Source: a bacterium UBP1_UBA4783
Lineage (GTDB): Bacteria > Krumholzibacteriota > Krumholzibacteriia > Krumholzibacteriales > Krumholzibacteriaceae
DNA: 64,000 bases
Direction of reading: 5' to 3'
NCBI GenBank assembly: GCA_002403075.1
Contig: DHHB01000012.1
Coordinates: forward strand, 12,889-76,888
Shown here in pieces: positions 6,969-18,900 of this stretch (its first letter is position 1; each line of letters opens with the position of its first letter). The notes under the pieces were generated by a model. The model made no database searches. It was not told where the DNA came from and saw only the letters and a list, made by a program, of their open reading frames with translations. The position numbers and the translations under genes are program-made.

Positions 6969-9900
6969 ATGAACAAGCGATCGAACATTCGCCCCGCGGC
7001 GCTCGTATTCGGGCTTTTCATCTGCATGCTCGCGGCCGCCGGCGCCCAGGCGGGGCCGGGATCGGGCGCGGCTTCGATCGCCCCTTCCGCCGCTGTCGCG
7101 GCGGGCTCGGCCGGCACATGGACGATCACATACACCGCCGCCGAGACCTTCGTCGCGGGAACGATCGAAATCGAGATTCCGGATGGCTGGAGCGCCCCGC
7201 AGTTATCGAACTCCTCCGCGCGCGGCTTCGTTACGGCGTCGTCGATGGGGACGCTCGGGACGCCGGCATTGTCGATCAGCGGAAGAAACATCGTCGTTTC
7301 CGTCGCCGCCCTCGAGGTGAACCAGACGGTCGATGTCGTGTACGGAGACGCGTCGATCCATCAGAGCGGCGCCGCGGTCGCGCAAAGCAACCCCCAAACC
7401 GGAGTCCAGTTTCTCGTGCGGTCGGATTCGAACGGCCCGGGCAGGATGCCGATCGCCTCGTCCCCCCGGATCGACATCGTCGCGATTATCGCGGCGCAAC
7501 TTGTATTCGTCACGCCTCCGCGCGTCTTTCCCGCGGACGGCGAGAGCGGCGCGATCGGGCTCGCGACGCTCGACGAGTTCGGGAGCCCCTCGCCGGTCGA
7601 GGCGGATTTGCGCATTCACCTCGCTTCGAGCGCGCCGACCGGACGTTTCTCCGCCGCTCCCGGGGCGGGTTTTTCGGAGACGGATACGGTGACGATCCTG
7701 GCGGGGACCGATACGGCGTTCTTCTACTATCGTGACCCCGTCGCCGGAATAAAGACGATCACCGCGTCCGCGGTGGAACAGGGCTGGATCGATCCGCAGC
7801 AGACGGTCACCGTCGAGCCGGGCGAGCCGTTCAGGCTCCGGGCGGTTCCGGCCGATACGCTCGCGATCGCCGGCGAATACGTCCGGTATCGCCTGCGGAT
7901 CGAGGATTCTCTCGGCAACCCGAGCACAGCCTCGAGCAGCCAAACGATATCGCTCTTCGGACAGCCGGGGAGCTTCTACGCGACCGCCGATCACTCGACC
8001 CCGATCTCGCAGATCGTCATCCCGGCCGGCGTATCCTCGATATCGCTCGATTACCGGAATACCGTCAAAGCGCTCAGCACGCCGTATATTCTCGGTTTCT
8101 TCGATCAGGACGGGACGCCGCCGACGCTCGAGGCGGCTTCGGCCTCGATCTACATCGATCACGCCGCCTACAGTCCGGTCGCTTCGGACGTCGGTTCCGC
8201 CGATCCGCTCGCGGTCGCGGACGGCGCCGACCCGGTCCCCCTCGTCGCGTACGTCCGAGACGCGTTTTTCAACGGCGTCGACGGCGCGACGGTGGTGTTC
8301 ATGGCGACGGGCTCGGGCAACTCGATCTCGCAGCCCGGCGGCGTGACCGGCTCCAACGGCCGCGCGAACGGTTCGATGACGTCCACGGTCGCCGGGCAGA
8401 AGACGGTCACCGCGCACGTCGGCGGCGTGTATATCGATCATAGCGTCGTCGCGACCTTCGTCGCGGGTCCGTTCGATCCGTCGGTGTCGGACGTCGCGGT
8501 GGACAAGAGTGTCGCGGCGGCGGACGGAGCGGACTCGATCTCGGTGACGGTGACGGTTCGGGACGCCGAGGGGAACGCGATAACGGGGAGCGTGGTGACG
8601 CTCGAGTGCACGGGGAGCGGGAACGCGATCCGACAGCCGGTGGGTGCGACGGGTGCGGACGGGACGGCGAGGGGGAGCGTCGTATCGACGACGGCGGAGG
8701 CGAAGACGATCCGGGCGCGAGCGAACGGTCTGTACCTCGCGGAGCAGGCTGCGGTGACCTTCGTCGCGGGTCCGTTCGATCCCGACAACTCCACGGTGGC
8801 GATCGACAAGACGACGATCGTCGCGAACGGAGTCGACGCGGGGATCGTGACGGTGACGGTTCGGGACGCGAGCGGCAATCCGGTGTCCGGAAGGACCGTT
8901 ACGATCGAATGTTCGGGCGGCGACAATGCGATTCAGCAGCCGGCCGTTCCGACGGGAGCCGACGGTCGCGCGGTCGGAAGCGTGGCGTCGACGCGAGCGG
9001 AGTCGAAAACGGTCGCGGCCCGCGTCGACGGGGTTCTTGTGACGGAAACGGCGCCGGCGATCTTCGTCGCCGGTCCGTTCGACGCGAACGTTTCGAATCT
9101 CGAGGTCGACAAGACGACGATCGTCGCGGACGGCGTCGATTCGGTTCTCGTGACGGCGACCGTCAGAGACGCCAACGGGAATCCGATCGCGGGCAGGGCC
9201 GTGACGATCGAATGCAACGGAACGGGAAACACGATCCGGCAGCCGGCCGGCGCGACGGACGCTCTCGGCCGGGCCGTGGGAAGCGTGAAATCCTCCGTCG
9301 CGGCGGGGAAGACGATCACGGCGCGGGTGGACGCTCTGTATCTCGCGGACGCGGTTCCGGTCGTTTTCGTCGCGGGTCCCTTCGATCCGTCGGTATCGGG
9401 TCTCGGCGTCGACAAAACGACGATAACGGCGGACGGCGCGGATTCCGTGCTCGTAACCGTCACCGCGAGGGACGCCCTCGGAAATCCGATTTCGGGAAGA
9501 ACCGTGGCGATCGAGTGCACGGGGAGCGGGAACGCGATCCATCAGCCCGTCGGGTTCACCGGCGCCGACGGCCGCGCGGTCGGAAGCGTGAAATCGACCG
9601 TGGCCGAGGCGAAGACGATCCGAGGCCGCGTCGACGGGGCGCTCGTCGCGGCGGCGGCCGCGGTGAGCTTCGTGCCGGGGCCGTTCGATCCGGGCGTTTC
9701 AGAAATTCAAGTCGACAAGACGACCATCATCGCGGACGGGGTGGACGCGGTGTCCGTGACGGTGCGCGTGCGCGACGCCGACGCGAATCCGATCGCGGGC
9801 GCGCTCGTCGCCATAGAATGTTCGGGGAGCGGGAACGTGATTACGCAGCCCGTCGGCGTGACGGGCGCGGACGGCCGCGCGGTCGGAAACGTGAAATCGA

Positions 9901-12900
9901 CCGTCGCCGAGATTAAGAGCGTCCGCGCCCGCGCGGGAGGCGTGCCGCTCGACGATATCGTCCCCGTCGCGTTCACCGCGGGGGCCCTTCATCATTTCAT
10001 CGTCACGCACGCGGGATCGGCGACGGCGGGAGTTCCCGCGTCGGTGACCGTCGACGCGCGCGACGCGAACGGCAACAAGCTCACCTCCTTCGCCGGCGCG
10101 GTCAGGGTGTACCCGCTGAGGGCTTCGGCCGCCGACGAGGCGACGTGGGGGCTCGGCAACGCCGCCGGCTCGATCGTATCGGAAACGCAGGACACGGTGA
10201 CGTACCAGTTCGTGTTCGCTGACGCGGGCGACGCCGAGCTCCTCATCACGGACCGGAAGGTCGAATCGGTGACGATCGGAGCGTCGAGCGGCGGCGTGAC
10301 CTCGCTCTCCGCGGCTCCGCTCATCGTGGGGCCCGCCGCGGCGGACAGCGTCTTCGTCGTGAGCGGGAACGGCCAGCGCGCCGTCGTCGACACGCCGGTG
10401 CCTCTGCCGCTCGTCGTGGCGGTGGAGGACCGGTTCGGCAACCGCGTGAGCGGCGTCACGGTGAGCTTCGCCGTGACCGCGGGCGGCGGATACGTCGACG
10501 CGAGCGTCGCGCTGCCAGGCCAGCAGACGACGGCGGTCACCGGGATTCAGGGGACCGCATCTTGCGAGCATTGGCGCCTCGGCACGGCGAGCGGCGCCGG
10601 CGTGAACGCCGTCACCGCCTCCATCTCCACGGGGGGGACGAGGGAAGCGTACTTCACGGCGATCGCCGATCACGGACCGATCGCCTCGATCGTGCTCGCG
10701 CCCGCGAGCAAGCCGGTGACGGTGAACACCGAGACGATCGTGACCGCGACGCTTCGGGACGCTTTCGGCAACCTCGTGTTCGGTCAGTACGTGACGATGT
10801 ATATCAAGGATGCGCCGGACGGGTTCCTCGGCGCCGCTCCCGGCAGCGCGACGGAGGAACTCTCGCTCTGGATGCGCCGCGGCATGAGCGACAGCACCGG
10901 CACCGTCTCGGTCGCTTATGCGGCGCCGGCCACCGCGGGGGCGCAGGACGTCATCGACGCGTACCACAATTCTATCCCGGCCGCGGATGTCGTCGACGCC
11001 GTCTATTCGACCGTATCGAGCGGCGCGACCGATCTTCGTGCGACCCTCCTCTCCGGCCCGACGTCGCAGGCGGGGATCGCGTTTTCGTTCCTCGTCGAAG
11101 CGGTCGACGGGAACGGCAACCGCGATCTTTCGAACACGAGCCACATCGTTCTCGAGCCGCCCCCGGGAGGCGGCTTCGTTTTCAGTCTCGTCGATTTCGG
11201 CGCGCCGGCGACCGAAGCGGATCTCTCGGCCGGAGCCGTCGTCATCTATGGGCGCGGCACGCAGGCCGGCGCGTGGCAGATCGCAGCGCGCGACGCGGCC
11301 GAGTTTCTCGCCCCGGCGCAGTGCGCGGTGGAGATCGTCGCGAACGAAACCGTGAGCTCGTACGCCGTCGCCGCCCCGGCGAGCGCGACGGCAGGAGCCG
11401 ATTTCACGCTCAGCGCGGAAGCGCGAGACGCCTACGGAAACCGAGTATTAACAGCTGGTTACAACATAGACTTTAGAGCGGTTCGAGCCTCCGACAGCAC
11501 GCAGGCGGCTTCGCGCGCGCTTTCCGTGGCGAGCGGCACCCTGGCGAACGGGCTCTACAGCGGAGCGAATTTCCGGTACGAAGCGGCGGAGCTGATCCGG
11601 ATCGAAGTGACGAGCGCGAGCAACGCGGCCGCGGGGTACAGCGGCGCGATCGCCGTCGACAACGCCGCGGCGTACCTTCTCGCGAAGATCGGCGGCGACA
11701 GCGCGGGAGTGGCGGCGGGGGATTCACTGCGTCTTCGCGCGCGTGTCTTCGACGCGTTCGGAAACGCCGTCGACGGACAGAACGTATTCTTCACGGTGCA
11801 GGAGGGGGACGGCCGGGTTTCCTCTCCGCTCGCCGTTACCGACGCTTCGGGCGCGGCGTGGGTCTGGTTCCGCACCGATACGATTCGCGGAACGAACCGC
11901 GTGCGCGCGGCCATCCTCGACGCGAATCCCGAAGGGCTCGAGACGCAGAGCTACACGGTGGCCACGATCCCGAGGAGCGAGGTCGATCGCGTCGAGCTCG
12001 CTTTGTCCGGAACCTCCTTCCGGGCGGGAGAGATCTTCGCGGGGAACGTCGCCGCGTACGACGTCTACGGCAACCTCATCGACACCGATTCGGGCACGCA
12101 GCTCCGTCCCGCGGCCCTTCGCGCGTCGGTCGATTTCAATCCCGAAATCATGACGCTGGAGGCGGGAAGATCGTCGTTCGCCGCGTTCGATTCGGTCGCC
12201 GGCGCGAACCGCATCGAGATCCTCTCGCTCGCGGGAGATACGCTCTCCGCTCCCGGCGCTTCTTATACGATCGCGCCGGCCCAGGCCTACCGGATCACCG
12301 AGATATCGGGCGACACGGCCGGCGTCACGGTCGGCGCCGGCGTCGAGCTCCGCGTCCGCGTGCGGGACCGTTACGGAAACGCCGTCGCGGGAGAGATCGT
12401 GCGGTTCCAGATCACGAGCAATCTCGGCGGCGCGCCCGCGCTCTGGGACGGCACCGGCGCTCCGAACGACGGGATCGTGCTCACCGGAGCCGGCGGAGCG
12501 GCGAGCTGCTTCCTCGTGACGGATCCGAACGCCGGGCTCAACACCGTGACCGCCTCCATTCTCGACGCCGATCCGCCGGCCCTCGAGCGGGTCGTCTTCG
12601 AGGTCGGCACGATCGCCGGGACGATCGCCCGTTTCGACGTCGTACCGGACGGCTTCGCGAAAAAGGCCGGAGAGAGCTTCGCCGTCCAGATCGTCGCGTA
12701 CGATCTCAACGGCAACGTGGCGGCGGACGACGATACGACGCGCGTCGATCTCGGAAGCGACGGATCGGCCGCCTACGCCGTCAATCCGGTCGTCCTTTCG
12801 GGAGGGCGCGCGACGGCGAACGCGAGCGACACCGTCGCGGAGCGGCTCGTGCTCCGCGCCCGCACGCTCGCGGGGGGCGCGACGAGCTACAGCGATACGA

Positions 12901-15900
12901 TCGTCGTCTCTCCCGAGGCGCCGAGCGGCGTCATCGCGTTCGCGTCGGTGACCCCCGACACGATCACCGCGAACGGCACGAGCGTGAGCTCGATCACCAC
13001 TCGGCCGATCCGGGACATGTACGGCAACGTTGTTTCTCCGGGAACCCTCGTGCGCGTCACGCCGTCGCTCGGATCGGTCGGGAGCGACGACCAGGATCCG
13101 TCGACCCCGGATACGAAGGAGCGCCGGACGGAGGCGAGCGGCGCCGTCTCCGTGTTCATACGCTCGGCTTCGTCGCCGGGAGCGTCGAACGTGGTTTTCC
13201 AGAGCCTCTCGGGGAGCGCGGCCGGTACGGCGTCCGTGATCTTCGCTCCTCCTCCGTCGTGCTTCTACGCCGGATATCTCACGCCGCGCCACCTCGTGCC
13301 GACCGAAGCCGTCGAGCTGCGCTGTTCGGCCGCGAACGTGAGCGCGACGGGCGTTTCACTCGCGACTGCGACGACGATCTCGTTCGCGGACAGCGCCGGC
13401 CACGCGTACGAAGCTCATCTCGCGGCGCCGATGTACCTCCGCGGTTCCTCGGCCGACACGCTCCGATTCGCCTCCGTCGCGGTTCCCACCGGCATGCTCG
13501 GAGGAACGTATACGCCCCGCGTCTCGCTCGTCGGAACCGATAGGTACGGGTACGCGTATCGCGGCGAGTTCGCCGCCGGATCGAATTCGATTTCGATTTC
13601 GGACGTCGCTATCGAGAGCGTCGTCGCGGAAAAGGCGATCCTGAGCAGAGGGGACACGTTCACGGTGGACGTGCGGGTGCACAACGGGGGCGGGTCCACG
13701 GTCGCGGTGAACGACATCACGCTGAACTATAGCAACGGGCTGTACGGTCTCGTCGGCTCGTGGGATCCTCCGCTCCCGAGCAACCTGGCCCCCGGGGGCG
13801 TGCGCGTGTTCCGGCGATCCATATTCGTTCTCGGGTATTCGCCGCTCGGTCCCGATACGATCGACGCCTCGGTAACCGCCCAGGCGAACGGCTCGCAGGT
13901 GCAGGATCCGTCCGCGTACCCGAACGTCGCGGCCGTCGTCATCCAGTCCGCCGCGTCGATCGGCTACGTCGCGGGAACGCTCGCTCCTGACACGGTCTCG
14001 CAAGGGCAGACGCATTCGTTCGCGGTGTCGTTCCGTAACAGCGGGCAGGCGGCGGTCATACTCAACGCGGCGGACACGCGTCTCGGCTTCACCGACGGAG
14101 CCGACGCCGTATCGATCTCCCTCGGTTTCGAGGGCGCGCTGCCGGGCAACAGAACGACCGAGCTCGTCTTTCCTCCGGTCGAAGTGCCGGCGTCCGTGGA
14201 CGCGGGAAGCTGGCCGGTGACGGTCAGGCTCCGAGGGACCGAGAACGGCGGACATCTCGACACGACGCTCGTTCTGTCCGACCAGATCCGTGTCGTGAGC
14301 CCCGCCGCTCTCTCGTACGGGAGCGGCACGCTCGCTCCGCCCGCGGTCAGCAAGCGGAGCACCGTCTCGTTCGAGGCGGGGATCGTGAACGCCGGCGGAG
14401 CGACGGTGATGTGCGATCCCGATTCGACCCGGTTCACCTTCACGGACGGATCTCTTGCCTACACGGCGACCCTCGACCCGGCGCGGGGCCGATCGATCGG
14501 CCCGGGCTCCTCCACGCTCTACTTCAGGGCGGTCGCGATTCCGGCCGGCATCGCCGTCGGAAGCTATCAGCCTTCGATGCGGATTCGGGGTTTCGAGAAC
14601 GGCCTTCCCTTCGCCGCCGACCTCGCGCTCTCCGATCCGGTCGGCGTGCAGGAGCCTTCCCAGCTCGCCATCACGAGCACGACGGTGTTCCCGTCGCCGC
14701 TCGTCACGGCCGATCAGTCGGCGCCGTGGTTCGCCGCCGTGCAGGTCCAGAACAACGGCGGAGCCGCCGTCCGCCTCGAAAGCCTCTCCATGAGGCTCCT
14801 CGCGGGTCCCGTCGATGTGACGGGTCAATGCGTCCTCACTCCGATAGACTTCGTGCCGAACGTCGATTCGCTGCTCGGAGGCGAATCGCGGGCGATCGCC
14901 GTGCGGCTCGACGACAACCCCTCGAACGGGATGACGACGGGAACGATCGTCATCGAGTCGGCGATCGCCGGCCGCGATCTCAACAGCGGCGCGGCGCTCC
15001 TCGCCACCACCGAGTACGGCGGCAAGGGGAGCTATCTCGTGCAGACCCCCGCGAGCCTGGTTTTCACGTCGATCTCGCCGTCGGTCGACACGGTCACGGC
15101 GCTTCAAACGAAGGATTGGATACTGGCCGTCGCGGTCCGGAACGCGGGCCAATCCGACATGCAAATCGATCTCTCTCCGGCCGCCACGTTCGTGTCGTTC
15201 TCGACGTCGGGCGATTTCGCGACGATTCCGCCCGCCGCGCTCGCGGGCGGCGGGACCCTGCTCGAAGGCGGGGCGACCGACACGCTCCTGTGGCGGGTGG
15301 ACCGGACCGGCTCCGTCGCCGGGAGCTGCCTCATCGCAGCGACCGTGCGCGCCGTGGAATCGAACAGCGGACGGGCGTTCGTCGCCTCGAGCGGCGCGCA
15401 AGGGGTCCGCGGAAACGCGCTCGTGCAGACGCCCGCCGTGCTCGGCATCGTCGGCATCACGCCGCTCCAGAATCCTGTGACGATCTCGCAGGAGCGCTCG
15501 TGGAGCGTCGAGATGGAAGTGCGCAACACGGGCCAGTCGGATGTCGCCCTTCTCCTCGCGCGCGTCGATTCGACGCGGGTCGCGATTCCCGAAGGCAGCG
15601 GATTCGTCATCGGCAATCCGTCCTCGCTCGCGGGCGGCGGCACGGTTCTTCGCGGGGGCGCCGCCGGTCGGCTCGTCTTTGCCGTCTCGACGACGGGAAC
15701 GGCCGCGCCGGGCGCCCGGGAGATCGTCGGATCGGTCCTCGCCGTGGAGTCGAACAGCGACCGGCGGGTGTTCGCGTCCCGCGCCGAGGGCGGGGACACG
15801 GTCACCTTGCAGCTTCGTCCCGAACCGGCGTATGCGGCGGGAAGCCTCGCCCCGACGGCCGCGAGCAGCGGAACGAGCGTGTCGTTCGAGGCGGCGGTCG

Positions 15901-18900
15901 AGACCGCCGCCGGGCTGTACGCCACGCTCGTCCTCGATCGCGGGGCGACGATCCTCAGCTTCGGCGACGCCGACGGCGACACGTTTCGAACGGCTCTCTC
16001 CGCCGTTTCCACGAACGTTCTGCCGCCCGCGGCGCAGCGAACGCTCCTCTTCGACGCGAATACGATCGATCCCGCCGTCGCGCTCGGGAGACACTCCGCG
16101 TCGCTTCGGCTCGTCGGCGAGGAGAACGGCAATCCGTTTTCCCGCGTGCTGCCGCTCGCGCCCGATTCGATTCTCGTCGAGCGCGCGCCGCAGCTCAGCA
16201 TCAGCCGTGTCGCGGTTCCCCCGTCGGTCACCCGATCGCAGACCGCGCCGTGGACCGTGAGGATGGTGCTCCGCAACAACGGCGAAGCGTCCGTCGATCT
16301 CGACCTCTCCGAGGCCAAGACGTTCCTTTCCTTTACGATCATCGGCGCGGGCGACCGGACGTACGAGTACGCCGTCGCGAGGCCGGCGGCGCTCGCGGGG
16401 CGGGGCGGAACGGTGCTTCCGGGAGGAGCGATCGACAGCCTCGTCTTCACGATCACCGGGACCGGCTCGACTCCGGGGATAGCGCTCGTGAACGGCACCG
16501 TGACGGGGACCGACGTCAACAGCAATCTCACCGTGTCGGACGATACGTATAACGGCGGATTCAGCCACGTCGCGGTCGAGCTGCCGGGCGAACCCGTCGT
16601 CGCCTCGAGCGCGCCCTCGCGGGCCACGGTGACGTCCGGACAGACGACCGCGTGGCAGATAGCCTGCGAAGTATGCAACACCGGGGAGGCCGATCTCACT
16701 CTCGTGCCCGACAGCGCGCGCGTGTACCGCGACGACGGCGAACCTCTCGCGCACGAGCGCCCCGCCTCGTTCGTCGAGGGGGGGCTCGCCCTGCCGGGCG
16801 GCGCATGCCGCCATCTCCTGTTCTCGGTATCCCCGACGCCGGTGATTCCCGCGGGCGCCGACATCGTCCTCCACGCCCGCGTCGCGTTGGTCGAGAACAA
16901 CAACGGAATACAGCGCTTCTTCGACACGCGCCTCGCCGGTTCGGGCTCGGGTTCGATCCGCGTGCAGTCGCCGGCGCTGCTTTCGATCGCTCTCGCCTCC
17001 TGCGTGTCGCCGCGCCGGCCCTACGTCAACGAGGGACAGCGGTTCTCCGTCGTCGTCGCGGCGGCGAACGGCGGCGAAGCGCGCGCCGAGAGCGTCCGTC
17101 TCGCGCTCGAGGGATCGGGCTCGTCGGCGATCGAGGATACGCTCGCCGTCATGGAGGCCGTCGCCGGCGGCGGCGCGGTTTCAGACACCTTTTTCGTCAT
17201 CGCGGCCGGAGCGGGGGATGAGGTCTTCACGGCGCGCTTGCGCGGCGCCGTCGACGCGAACTCCGGGCAGGAGGATCTCGCGGCGTTCGCCTCAGCCACG
17301 GACGACACGGCGCTCGTCGTGATACAGGTTCCGGCCTCCCTCGCGGTGACCGCGGTCGCCCCGTCCCAGAGCGCCGTGAACGCGGGCCAGACGGTGGAGT
17401 GGACGGTCCGCGTGAGCCTTCGCAACTTCGGCGAGGCTCCCCTCGAGATCGATCCGCCCGCTCCGGCGGATGTGTCCTTTGCGATCGGCGGCGCCGCGGT
17501 CGGCGGGTATCTCGTCGTGGCGCCGGACGGGTTCGCGTCGGGAGTCACTCCGCTCGTCCTCGAGGGTGGCGCCTCGGACAGCCTTATCTACCGGATCGCG
17601 GCGACCGGCCGGGATACGGGCACCGTCGACGTCGTCGCGGCATTCGATTGGCGCGACGGGAACGATCCGGCCGCGCCGCGCGTTCCCGCATCGGGGGGCT
17701 GCCAGGTGCGCGTGAAACCCCCGTCGGGGCTCAGGATACTCTCCGTGACGAGCGCCGCGCCGAACAACGCCGCGTTTCCGAATACCTCGATCGTCAACAC
17801 CGGCCAGACGTTCACGGTCTCCGTGCGGGTCGAGAACACCGGCGGAGACGATCTCGACAGCGTGCTCGTGAGACTCGCGACGAACGGCGTCTCGGGCACC
17901 GTCGCCGCGGGCGATTCGATCGCCTACATGCCGTCGAGATCGGAGCGCGATTTCGTCTCTACGGTGACCGCCGCCCCGGCGCCCGCCGTCGAATATCTGC
18001 GCGCCTCGATCGTGAAAGCCGTTTCGGTCAACACCGGCGAGCGGGTGACGCCGGCGGAAGCCGTCGAATCGATCGAAAACCTCCGCATCGAGCTTCCGGC
18101 GCTCCTCGCCTGTGTCGCGTCGGTCACGGCGCCCGCCGGCGCCGTCGACGACACGCTCTCGACCGGCCAGCGGTTCGTCGTGACGGCCGTCGTCGAAAAC
18201 GAGGGGCAGGCGGGCATCGATACGACGGGGAGGATGACGCTCGTCCTGCCCGCCGGCATGGATCTCGCCGATCCGGGCGAGCCCCTCGCGAAGCGGTTCG
18301 CAGCGGGGGTTCCGCTCGCGTGGACGATCGTCGCGCCGGCGTCTCCTTCGCTCGATACCGTGCTCGCGGCGATCAGCTCGATCCCCGAGGACGCGAATAT
18401 CGCTGCGCCGGCCGCGGTTCGAAACGCGGAGGCGCGCGTCGTCGTTTTCGTCGAGCCCGCGGCCCGCATCGAGAATTGCGCGGTGTCGCTCGCGGCGCCC
18501 CCGGGCGCGGTCGACGGCACGCTCTCCACGGATCAGGATTTCGTCGCCCGCTCGTCCTTCGTTCCGTCGGCGAACGCCGATTCCCTCTGGGTCGAGATCG
18601 ATCCGCCGGCGGGCTTCTCCGTCGCGAGCGAGACCGCCAAGTACGTCGGGAGGGGAACTGGCGCCGCGGTCGCGCGCGACTGGATCGTTCGCGCTCCGGT
18701 GAGCCCCGCGGCGGTCGATACGATCGCCGCCCGGGTCGTCGGCATCGACGTCAATTCGGGGGAACGCATCGCGCCGTGCCGGGCGGTCTTCGCGGTGCGG
18801 GTGGTCGAGAAAGCGGCGCTGTCCCTCGCCGGGGGGATCTCGGGGCCCCCCGAGGCGCTCGACGGAGTGGTCTCGGTGAATCAGGTTTTCACGGTCGAGG

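Noticed and set aside
8163..9980. Direct repeats considered as a CRISPR array
   Set aside because: Units are 303 bp, in frame, and encode Ig modules. There are no short repeats with unique spacers and no cas genes.
13356..16874. Minus-strand frame of about 1170 codons opposite the giant gene
   Set aside because: The composition is Arg-rich and low in complexity with no recognisable domain, whereas the + strand continues the Ig-like modules. It is a shadow frame of GC-rich DNA.
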